Assembly (NCBI GenBank): GCA_023518375.1
Contig: CP068450.1
Coordinates: 248,001-312,000, forward strand
Source: Candidatus Hepatincola sp. Av
GTDB taxonomy: Bacteria > Pseudomonadota > Alphaproteobacteria > WRAU01 > Hepatincolaceae
Length of the DNA: 64,000 nucleotides
Reading direction: 5' to 3'
The first letter of the stretch is position 1. Each line of letters opens with the position of its first letter. The notes beneath the pieces were generated by a model. That model had not been told where the DNA came from. It saw nothing but the letters and a program-made list of their open reading frames with translations, and did no database searches. Position numbers and translations under genes: made by a program. Positions 49,135 through 56,997 of the stretch are shown here, piece by piece.

Positions 49135-51219
49135 ATGAAAATGGTTAGTAGTAACCAGCAAGAAAAAAAAGATATAGATTCTATTAATAAACATAACTTC
49201 CAGTATAAATTAAATGAAATTCAAGCCATTGATAATTTAATTAAACACCTTGAAGAAAGTTATCCAACTTTTCGTATAGAATGTATTTATTTTTTAGATA
49301 TTATTAATCGTTATATTTGTAGTATTTTCTTAAAAAGTTTTAATAACAATACAGAGACAATAGATAAATATGTTGCTAATAATTATCAAAAATATGAAAA
49401 TAAAAAAGATAAAAAAGAGCAACTCCAGAAATTAAAAAATAAGGAATTATTTGATAGCTACGGAGAAATTTATAAAGATAGTTTTGCTTTTCTTATCCAA
49501 CAAAAAAGTGAGCCTATCAAAGCTAAAGAAATACAGCCAAATCAACAGCCAAAAACTGTAAAACAGAAATGCTATCCAGCAAATATAAATAAACCTTTAG
49601 TAGAAGAAGAAAAAAAACAAGAAAAACGAAAAGCCACAAGTTTTTTAGAATTTCTTAAAATACGTTATATTATGTATTTAAAATACACAGCAAATGAAGA
49701 GGATAATAATAAAACACAAAATGCTAGTGAAGAGCAACAACAATCTATTGTAAATAAGACTCTTTGTTATTTAAACCCTAAAAATTACTATGATAAATTT
49801 ACTTTAGCTGATTATAGCCAAGCTATAAAAATTTTAGGTAAAAAGCGAACTGATTTGTTTCATTATGGGGAAATAAAAATAAACAAAGTTAAAGAAAAAA
49901 CTTATTCAAATAAAATTAAAACACCTGTTTCCCAGCTACAATATTTACAAATAATATTGTGCTTATTACCACCTAAATTGGCAGAAATTTTTATTAATAA
50001 AATAAATTCTTATACTATACAATCTATCAAAAAAAGTATGAAAAATTGTAAAAATCAAATAACCAAAGAAGAATTAACACAAGGGCAAAAACAGCTAACA
50101 TTTTTGCATAAAACTTTACAAAGAGAGAAAAAAGAGTTTATTCATGAACTAATAAGTAATAGTATTACTAACTATGAAACTTTTGCTAAAGCCTTTATAG
50201 ACAATAATTTATATGATCAGTTAAAGCAAGAAAATATAAATATACCAACATCTTTAAATAAACTCCCTAAAGATAAAAGAAAGAAACTAATACAAACAAT
50301 ATACAATAAGAAAAATCAAAGGAAAGCTGAATTAGTTGGTTACAGCTATAAAATTGGTAAAGATAAAGAGAGTTCTATATGGTTCAAAAAGCATAAAGAA
50401 TATAACAACTTATATCAAAAGGTGTATCAACAATTTAATAAAGATGCTATTGTACAAACAGATACTCTATCTGTTAATAGAGAAGTTATCAACCAAGAAT
50501 CAGTAGCAGAAAGTCAACTACCTTTGTTTTACAAACCTATTCCTTTTAAAAGAATATATTATTTTATAGGTGAAAAAAATATAAAAATACTAACAGAAGT
50601 AATAGCAAATAATAGTAATTATAACCCAAATAAAATTAAATTTTCCTATATTGAAAAATTTTACAATGCTAACTTAGAAATTAATAATATTTTACTTAAA
50701 TACTGTAATTTAATAAAAATTAAACACTTTAATAATTATGATTCTAAGTCATACCCTAAGTCAAAAAACTCTGATAATGGTAATAAGGAAGCTAATAAGC
50801 AAAAACTCTATAGAAAGCTAGATAAAGAAATTCGTAATCCTTTAGCCCATAACGATTTTTTCTTTACCGGAGGTTGTGAATTAAACAAAAATAGTGAAAG
50901 TAACAATATAGAGCAACAAAGTAATAGTAGGAAAAAAGAAATGGGTAATATTAAAATGCTAAAACTTATGCAAAATTACCTAAGAACTTATAAAATTAGA
51001 AATTATCCTGTAAGCCGTTTTAATGATGAGGTTAAATCTGTATTGCAACGCTTAAAACTACCAATTATTAATAATGCTATAATTAAAAAGATTAATGATA
51101 AAAAAATTTATAAGAAAAAACAAGAAGATACCTTATATATTGATAACAATGAACCTTTAGTCAAATTGGCTAAAAAATGGTTAAAAGAATTTAATTACAA
51201 AAAAGACCAAAAATATTAA
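49135..51219 (+). CDS. compact Cas13-like RNA-guided ribonuclease with two HEPN motifs
   Basis: A 694-residue, Lys/Asn-rich basic protein 117 bases after the CRISPR array. It has exactly the two catalytic motifs expected of a type VI effector: R238-TDLF-H243 (in ILGKKRTDLFHYGEI) and R567-NPLA-H572 (in KEIRNPLAHNDFFF), both RxxxxH HEPN sites, 329 residues apart, the second about 120 from the C-terminus. In Cas13 the two HEPN domains pair to form one RNase site activated by crRNA-target pairing. The second motif closely resembles the RNxxxH seen in Cas13a/d. The protein is much shorter than Cas13a-d (about 900-1300 residues) and shorter than Cas13e/f or Cas13bt (about 775-800). The region between the motifs (about 260-560) is helical and basic, suitable for RNA binding; residues 125-200 look like a flexible linker. 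AAGGA at 49128-49132 is only two bases from the first ATG but eight from Met3 (49141), so Met3 is the likelier start. TATAAT lies at 49098. No subtype could be assigned. An unrelated HEPN toxin is the alternative. Confidence 0.82.
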   Translation: MKMVSSNQQEKKDIDSINKHNFQYKLNEIQAIDNLIKHLEESYPTFRIECIYFLDIINRYICSIFLKSFNNNTETIDKYVANNYQKYENKKDKKEQLQKLKNKELFDSYGEIYKDSFAFLIQQKSEPIKAKEIQPNQQPKTVKQKCYPANINKPLVEEEKKQEKRKATSFLEFLKIRYIMYLKYTANEEDNNKTQNASEEQQQSIVNKTLCYLNPKNYYDKFTLADYSQAIKILGKKRTDLFHYGEIKINKVKEKTYSNKIKTPVSQLQYLQIILCLLPPKLAEIFINKINSYTIQSIKKSMKNCKNQITKEELTQGQKQLTFLHKTLQREKKEFIHELISNSITNYETFAKAFIDNNLYDQLKQENINIPTSLNKLPKDKRKKLIQTIYNKKNQRKAELVGYSYKIGKDKESSIWFKKHKEYNNLYQKVYQQFNKDAIVQTDTLSVNREVINQESVAESQLPLFYKPIPFKRIYYFIGEKNIKILTEVIANNSNYNPNKIKFSYIEKFYNANLEINNILLKYCNLIKIKHFNNYDSKSYPKSKNSDNGNKEANKQKLYRKLDKEIRNPLAHNDFFFTGGCELNKNSESNNIEQQSNSRKKEMGNIKMLKLMQNYLRTYKIRNYPVSRFNDEVKSVLQRLKLPIINNAIIKKINDKKIYKKKQEDTLYIDNNEPLVKLAKKWLKEFNYKKDQKY

Positions 51220-51283
51220 TTATTTATTATAGAGTAAAAATAATTTTTATAAATCTCTATTAAATATTTGTTAGTAATAATAT

Positions 51284-51314
51284 AAAAAGGTAAGAAAAAA
51301 CTTCTTACCTTTTT
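51284..51314. terminator. bidirectional terminator between the Cas13-like gene and sodB
   Basis: A perfect 13-bp stem, AAAAAGGTAAGAA (51284-51296) with TTCTTACCTTTTT (51302-51314), and a five-base loop. A-rich on the left and T-rich on the right, it can end transcripts from both convergent genes. Confidence 0.85.
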
Positions 51315-51361
51315 AGTTTTTTAGTTAGTTAACTGTAATTATTATGGTTAACTAAATAAAC

Positions 51362-51952
51362 CTAATCCAACTTAGTTGCTACATATTCCCAATTAATAAG
51401 GTTTTCGTACCAAGCCTTAAGGAAATCTGCCCGTTTGTTACGGTAGTCTATGTAATAGCTATGTTCCCAAACATCGCAACCTAAAATTGGCTTTTTATTA
51501 AATATTAAGGGATTAGCAGCATTAGAACATTGCATAATTTCTAGTTTATCATTGTCTAAGGCTAGCCATACCCAGCCAGAACCAAATAAGGTAGTGCCTG
51601 CTTTAAGTAAATCTTCTTTGAATTTTTCTACTGAGTCAAAATTCTTAATAATTAAATCTTTTAGTTTATCTGGCATGCTACTTGCAGCACCTTTTTTCAT
51701 GCTATTCCAAAATTCAATATGATTATAATTCTGGGCAGCATTGTTAAAAATAGGATTATTTTTTTCTTTATAGCTTTTGTTAATAATTTCTTCTAAAGAT
51801 AAATCTTTATATTCATTATCTTTTATTAAGTTATTTAAGTTATCAACATAAGTTTGATGATGTTTCCCATAGTGGAATTCTAAAGTTTCTTGCGACATAA
51901 AAGGGGCAAGAGAATCCATGCTAAAGGGTAATTTTTCTAAGGTGAAAGTCAT
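51362..51952 (-). CDS. sodB: iron superoxide dismutase
   Basis: A 196-residue Fe/Mn-family superoxide dismutase converting superoxide to oxygen and peroxide. Metal ligands are H27, H78, D160 and H164. Q74 in NAAQNYNH lies at the position where Fe-type enzymes carry their active-site Gln, favouring iron. No signal peptide, so cytoplasmic. Monocistronic, convergent with the Cas13-like gene. Start ATG 51952 after an AGGTAC stretch. Confidence 0.95.
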   Translation of the reverse strand: MTFTLEKLPFSMDSLAPFMSQETLEFHYGKHHQTYVDNLNNLIKDNEYKDLSLEEIINKSYKEKNNPIFNNAAQNYNHIEFWNSMKKGAASSMPDKLKDLIIKNFDSVEKFKEDLLKAGTTLFGSGWVWLALDNDKLEIMQCSNAANPLIFNKKPILGCDVWEHSYYIDYRNKRADFLKAWYENLINWEYVATKLD

Positions 51953-52128
51953 GATAAGTACCTTTAAATTGTATTAATACTTAATAAAATTGTAAGATAA
52001 AACTTAGATAAAAGCAAAGAATTAATTATAGTGCAATTATAATTAAAATGTGGTATAATGAATACTTCAAAAAGTTATTATTTAAAATTTTTATATTATA
52101 AGTAACATATAGTAAGTAATGTAAGTTA

Positions 52129-52875
52129 ATGCTTTTCCAGTATGTATTTTTATTGTTATTAATAAGTGTTTCAGCGTGGGCAGAAAATACTTATATGAAT
52201 ATTTACCAAGGTAAAGATATTAATAATATTAAAGCAGATTCCCCAAAAGATGCTCCTTCTGAAAAGGAATCTTCACCGTCAAATTTAATTTTAGATACTA
52301 ATATAGCCGTAGGAGGCAATACTTATTCTTACAATTATACAGTAGGAGCCACCTTAGCTTATAAATTTAGCCGTAATTACCATAGTGGTTTTTCCTTTTA
52401 TTTATACGATTACTCTGAGGTTTATGCTAAATCTGCCCCAGAGGCATCAATGTGGGTAGACCCTCATTCAACAGCTAAACTAGATGCTAGTAGTTTAGTA
52501 ATAGCTTGGTATAATGAGTATCAAATAAGTAAAAATTCGGTTATGTTTGCTCAATTCGGGATTCCTTTAGGCCATAGTAACAATAACTACAACTCATGGG
52601 TTAATGGTTTTGATAGTGCTGGTAATTGGGTAGAAGGTGAGGCTAAGGGCAATGAGTATTTTAACGGTATTTTTACTATGGATTTAGGCTTTAAATATTA
52701 TTTAACTCATAGTTTTTATCTTGGAGGGCAATACCGCTTTTATGCCGCTGATATTGATGTAAACGAACATCTTACGCCCACAAACGAGCAACCAGAATCT
52801 GACCGCCCTTTAAAAAGCGGACGTTACAATAATAATAGTTTTTTAATTAATATAGGTTATACCTTTAAATCTTAA
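52129..52875 (+). CDS. outer-membrane beta-barrel protein
   Basis: A 248-residue exported protein: signal peptide ending SAWA (residue about 18), a short Ser/Pro/Lys linker (residues 25-48), then a Tyr/Asn-rich barrel of about 200 residues with alternating strands, ending GYTFKS. The terminal strand has an aromatic residue near the end, as outer-membrane barrels do. It is a clear paralogue of the next gene's C-terminal half (shared GIFTMDLGxKYYL and GQYRxxxADI). Probably a porin or a surface protein of the OmpW/opacity type; not assigned. Confidence 0.75.
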   Translation: MLFQYVFLLLLISVSAWAENTYMNIYQGKDINNIKADSPKDAPSEKESSPSNLILDTNIAVGGNTYSYNYTVGATLAYKFSRNYHSGFSFYLYDYSEVYAKSAPEASMWVDPHSTAKLDASSLVIAWYNEYQISKNSVMFAQFGIPLGHSNNNYNSWVNGFDSAGNWVEGEAKGNEYFNGIFTMDLGFKYYLTHSFYLGGQYRFYAADIDVNEHLTPTNEQPESDRPLKSGRYNNNSFLINIGYTFKS

Positions 52876-53118
52876 GCTACCTTAAATCTAATTAATCCAA
52901 CTATTTTATTCATACTTAACTTAATTCTTAGTATTCATAATTCTTGATGTTAATATTGAAAAATATTAAAAATAGCAACTTTAACCAACACTAATATGTT
53001 AGTTTTGAAGTTTTAATGTGCTAGTTACCCTCAATCCCACTAGTTTTTACAGATAGTTTTATCTAAATAACCTTGTCTTGTTATTAACAGTATAAGCCAA
53101 GAGTATAGTATTTAACTA

Positions 53119-53164
53119 AAAGAACTCTTAATTAAAAGAAATCATAATAAATTAAGAGTTCTTT
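53119..53164. terminator. long perfect hairpin between the two barrel genes
   Basis: AAAGAACTCTTAATT (53119-53133) pairs perfectly with AATTAAGAGTTCTTT (53150-53164), 15 bp, loop 16. It lies in the 350-base gap 244 bases after the first barrel gene. It can act as a terminator in the plus direction; no other content was recognised in the gap. Confidence 0.55.
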
Positions 53165-53225
53165 CTTATATCTATTTTTCATAATAACTATTTATCACAA
53201 AATAATAATCAACCATAGGTGTGTT

Positions 53226-54404
53226 ATGTTTTTATACCAATATATAATTTTTATATTCTTACTAAGTACTTTATCTTTAACTGCAAATAGTAATAGCTAT
53301 ACTGCTAATTCTTCTCAAAATAACGTTACAATTTCCAAAATACAAAAAAATAAACCAAATCATCAAATAAACATTAACAATAAAACTATTACTAAAACAC
53401 ATATTACTAAAACACAAATTGTTACTAAAAATGGAAAGAAAATTACCATTATAAAAATTACCAAAACTAAAAAACCTCACCATAAAATTAATAAAGCAAA
53501 ACGAAAAATAAAAAGAGCTTATAAGAAACATCATAAACCAAAACCTAGTAATAAGGGGCAACCTAGTAAACCTAATCATAACCATGGTAAGAAGATTCAT
53601 CATCGGAATAAACAAACAACTATAATAATTATTAAACCTAGTAAAGATAATCCTTCTAAACCTGTAAACCCTAACCCCCCTAATAATGATGTGCAACCTA
53701 TAAAAGTAATACCACCAAAGGTTTTTGTTATTCCACCTAAAATAGAACCTAGTAATAATATAAAAATAAATTATCAATTAAATAACAAGAATATAAAAAC
53801 CAAATATAAAGGTTTTATCTACGAGTTAAGTGGAGCTCTAGGGAAAAATTCTTATTCTAATAATTACAGTATAGGTACTACTATTGCTTATAAGTTTAGT
53901 AAAAATTATTATAGTGGGCTATCCTTTTATAATTATAATTATCAGGAAGATTATAGTAAGTCGGCAGGAAAAGTTTCGTTTAAAGTAGAACCAGCATCTA
54001 ATGAAGTATTATCAACTAATAGCTATGTTTTAGCTTGGTATAATAGTTATAAAATAAGTAAAAATACTATCCTTTATAACCAGCTTGGCATTCCCTTTGG
54101 GGTTAGTAATAATAGTTATAGTAGTAAGGTAGCAGGCTACAATCATTATGGTGAGTGGGTGGAGGGTGATGTGAATGGGGAAGAGTCTTTTAAAGGTATT
54201 TTTACTATGGACTTAGGTATTAAATATTATTTAGTTTCGGGCTTTTATGTTGGTAGCCAATACCGTTTATTTGTAGCTGACATTAATACTAATGAATATA
54301 TAACTCCTAACAATGGTAGCTCTTATACTAGGAGTTTAAAAGCAGGGCGTTATAATATTAGTAGTATTTTAGTTAGCCTTGGTTATACTTTTAATGCTAA
54401 ATAA
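53226..54404 (+). CDS. outer-membrane barrel protein with a long basic N-terminal extension
   Basis: A 392-residue exported protein. After a signal peptide (hydrophobic to about residue 20) comes an unusual segment of about 165 residues: Thr/Lys/Ile repeats (TKTHITKTQIVTK-like), then a Lys/His/Arg-rich block near 77-135, then a Pro/Lys/Ile linker. The C-terminal 200 residues (about 193-392) form a barrel paralogous to the preceding gene. The basic part should lie in the periplasm or outside and could bind peptidoglycan, LPS or host polyanions; this is inference. The low-complexity region differs in codon and residue use from its neighbours. Confidence 0.75.
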   Translation: MFLYQYIIFIFLLSTLSLTANSNSYTANSSQNNVTISKIQKNKPNHQININNKTITKTHITKTQIVTKNGKKITIIKITKTKKPHHKINKAKRKIKRAYKKHHKPKPSNKGQPSKPNHNHGKKIHHRNKQTTIIIIKPSKDNPSKPVNPNPPNNDVQPIKVIPPKVFVIPPKIEPSNNIKINYQLNNKNIKTKYKGFIYELSGALGKNSYSNNYSIGTTIAYKFSKNYYSGLSFYNYNYQEDYSKSAGKVSFKVEPASNEVLSTNSYVLAWYNSYKISKNTILYNQLGIPFGVSNNSYSSKVAGYNHYGEWVEGDVNGEESFKGIFTMDLGIKYYLVSGFYVGSQYRLFVADINTNEYITPNNGSSYTRSLKAGRYNISSILVSLGYTFNAK

Positions 54405-54697
54405 TGTAATATTTTAAATAGTAGATAATTATAGATATTTTGTTAATTGATGTTTTATCTATTTTTAATGAAATTATACTTTTCTTACTTAAGGTAACCA
54501 TTGAAGATTGTATTTTTATTTATAAAAATACTTTATTGATAAGTTTAATATTTATAGTTTTAGCAACTTAGCTTTTATCTTGATAAATATTATCTTTATA
54601 AAAAATATTAATATGTATATATGAATAGTTTAAACTTCAGGTGGTACTACTTTATGTACCAAGAAGATAGAATATAAAAAGGATATAGTTAGATTTT

Positions 54698-55468
54698 ATG
54701 TTTAATGTAGATAACCATCGTTTGTTAATTGCTAGTTTAATTAATAAACAAGCTGTTGAGTCTTTTTATATTTTAGAAAATTTTCATCAATCATTATTTG
54801 ATCTCCCCTTTAAAACTACCAATACTAATTTATACCAAATTAAACTGCAATGGTACTTAGATGCCATAAAAAATCCTGCACAAAGTGGAGTTCCTACAGT
54901 AGATGAATTTAAAAAGTTAGCAAAAACTTATAATCTTTCCTTAACTAATGTATTAACTTTTATAACATCTTATAATATTAATGCCGATACTTTACCTTTT
55001 AAATCTGTTGCTGAATTAGTTTCCTATGCCAAAAATACAGAGGGAGCATTATGGAAATTCTACATGCAGGTTTGCCAAGTAAAAGATAGTAATGTTTTAC
55101 AATTAATAGAAGATATTGGCTGTTTTTATGGTATAGTTGGAATTCTCCGTAATACAGATTTTTATTTTAGGTATCATCGTTTTATTTTAATTTTTCAAGA
55201 AAAAGATGTAACTAATTACCACCAAGTAGGGCAGGATAACTTAAAGCAAATATTAACAACAGCACAAAACTTATTACAAAAAATTAATAAGCAACAACAT
55301 ATTTTACCAAAAAATATAAAACCTATTTTATTACTTAGTTTTGTTGGTAAATCTTATTTAAAGCAATTACAAAAAATTGGAGCCAATTATAAGCTAATGG
55401 CTTCAGTACAATTTAGCAAAATAGATAACTTAAAGATTCTTCTTAAAATTTTATTTCATAATTATTAA
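54698..55468 (+). CDS. squalene/phytoene synthase-family protein, NDUFAF6-like
   Basis: A 256-residue all-helical protein of the squalene/phytoene synthase superfamily. The stretch ELVSYAKNTEGALWKFYMQV followed by IGCFYGIVGILRNTDFYFRYHRFILI matches the alphaproteobacterial and mitochondrial NDUFAF6 branch, which helps assemble complex I. The Asp-rich prenyl-diphosphate motifs of true synthases are not evident, so isoprenoid synthesis is unlikely. No carotenoid or hopanoid genes are nearby. A complete nuo operon elsewhere in the window gives the obvious partner. Confidence 0.7.
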   Translation: MFNVDNHRLLIASLINKQAVESFYILENFHQSLFDLPFKTTNTNLYQIKLQWYLDAIKNPAQSGVPTVDEFKKLAKTYNLSLTNVLTFITSYNINADTLPFKSVAELVSYAKNTEGALWKFYMQVCQVKDSNVLQLIEDIGCFYGIVGILRNTDFYFRYHRFILIFQEKDVTNYHQVGQDNLKQILTTAQNLLQKINKQQHILPKNIKPILLLSFVGKSYLKQLQKIGANYKLMASVQFSKIDNLKILLKILFHNY

Positions 55469-55950
55469 TTAACTATTTAACTATTTATTAGGTAACCATT
55501 TTCTTATAAAAAGTTAGTGCTAGTAATGTCAGTTTAGTTTCTTTTCAATTATAATAGCTACTACCTTTTCAACTTGTAAAGTTATTAATACAAGGAATTC
55601 AGTATATATTCTACTAATAAAGCCAGCATTTACAAGGTTTATTAGCCTGTTTAACGAATCACTTTCCTATTTTTTTATTAAGATTAAGAAAATTAACCTT
55701 TAAATCATAAAAGTTAACAAATAAATTAACTTTCTGTTAAAAAATATTAACTATTAGTTTCCCTATAATTGTCTACACTCCTTTTATTACTTAGTGTTAA
55801 AAGCTATCCCAACATGTTAATTTTTTTAGCCTAAAAGGTTTAAAATTAACTTTTTGTTAACCTTTGTTGTTTATATTTCTTAACAAAGGGTTAATTAAAC
55901 TGTCTTGGTTTAATTTAATTAATAAAAAAAAATAATTGGGATAATAAATC
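55469..55950 (+). promoter_or_regulatory. upstream region of rlpA with three TTAA-N7-TTAA boxes
   Basis: A 480-base gap without a gene. It contains TTAA-N7-TTAA at 55726-55740, 55846-55860 (followed by C, giving the full TTAA-N7-TTAAC) and 55880-55894. This spacing is that of the binding site of CtrA, the alphaproteobacterial cell-cycle regulator. The AT richness raises the chance rate, but three in one gap is more than expected. Further lone TTAAC/GTTAA half sites are present. Confidence 0.45.
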
Positions 55951-56883
55951 ATGACAAATTCAAAAAAGAATTATGTAGCTCATATAGCTATAGCATTAAG
56001 TTTAAGTTCAACAGTTGCTTTTGCGGCTCCTTTTAGTCCGGTGAATTCAGGTAACTCTGATATTCCTAAAACTAATCAGGAAGTTTATAAAGTGGGTAAT
56101 CCTTATGAAGTTAATGGTGTAAAGTATAAACCACAAGAGGTTTCTAATTACGATGCAATAGGTATTGCTTCTTGGTATGGTGAAGATTTTAACGGTAAAA
56201 AAACTTCTAATGGTGAGGTATATAACATGGAAGAGCTAACGGCCGCTCATGCTACTTTACCAATGCCTTCTTTTGTGGAAGTAACTAATTTAGAAAATGG
56301 TAAGAAGGTCATTGTAAGGGTTAATGATCGTGGTCCATTTACTGGTGGTAGATCTATTGATGTATCTAAAAGAGCAGCAGAATTATTAGGTTTTGCCGAT
56401 CAAGGTACAGCTAAAGTACGAGTAACTTTATTAACTGATATTAGCAAACAGGCTTTAGCCGATAAGCAAAAAATTAATGAAGTTAACAATAGTGCTATAG
56501 ATAAAAATGAAAAGATTAATGAAAGTGCTAACCAAGCTATAGCAGAAGCTACGCCTTTAAGTAAGGAAGAAATAATTTCCGATACCGAAGGGCAACACAT
56601 GAAAAATGTGAACTTGGTAGAGCCTGATAGTGTTAAATCTTATGTACCAAGAGGTGTATTTGTACAGTTAGGAGCCTTCAGTGATGATAATGATAACGTA
56701 GTAAAAGAAGCTAACTCATTAAGTGATGTGGGTGTAGTAAGCCTACAAAAAGTTGATGTTGATGGCAAAAACATTTTAAGACTAAGAGTAGGACCTTATG
56801 GCAGTATAGATGATGCCATCAAAGTAAAAAATAGATTGGTTAAGCTAGGTTATTCATCATCTCGTGTAGTTGTTGAAGAATAG
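55951..56883 (+). CDS. rlpA: RlpA septal lytic transglycosylase with SPOR domain
   Basis: A 310-residue exported protein. Signal peptide ends near AFAAP (residue about 25). The double-psi beta-barrel RlpA domain (residues about 70-165) contains GIASWYGEDFNGKKTSNGEVYN, AAHATLPMP and VRVNDRGPFTGGRSIDVSKRAAELLGF with the catalytic Asp. The C-terminal SPOR domain (residues about 228-310; FVQLGAFS to VGPYGSIDDA) binds denuded glycan at the septum. It cleaves glycan strands lacking stem peptides during daughter-cell separation. Followed by a strong terminator, so transcribed alone, and possibly under CtrA-type control. Confidence 0.93.
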   Translation: MTNSKKNYVAHIAIALSLSSTVAFAAPFSPVNSGNSDIPKTNQEVYKVGNPYEVNGVKYKPQEVSNYDAIGIASWYGEDFNGKKTSNGEVYNMEELTAAHATLPMPSFVEVTNLENGKKVIVRVNDRGPFTGGRSIDVSKRAAELLGFADQGTAKVRVTLLTDISKQALADKQKINEVNNSAIDKNEKINESANQAIAEATPLSKEEIISDTEGQHMKNVNLVEPDSVKSYVPRGVFVQLGAFSDDNDNVVKEANSLSDVGVVSLQKVDVDGKNILRLRVGPYGSIDDAIKVKNRLVKLGYSSSRVVVEE

Positions 56884-56908
56884 TAATACCACAACATTTA
56901 ATTCATTT

Positions 56909-56940
56909 AAGGCAAAATTATAAAAATTTTGCCTTTTTTG
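56909..56940 (+). terminator. Rho-independent terminator after rlpA
   Basis: AAGGCAAAATT (56909-56919) pairs with AATTTTGCCTT (56925-56935), loop of five, continuing into six T. Clear intrinsic terminator. Confidence 0.9.
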
Positions 56941-56997
56941 TTTTTTATAAAATAAGCTATAATATTTTAAATTGAATTATATATTTTTAGGTTAGTT

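Noticed and set aside
53277-53777. 166-codon minus-strand frame opposite the basic barrel protein
   Set aside because: Its aromatic-rich composition is the mirror of Lys/Asn-rich codons on the plus strand; the plus-strand gene has a signal peptide and barrel.
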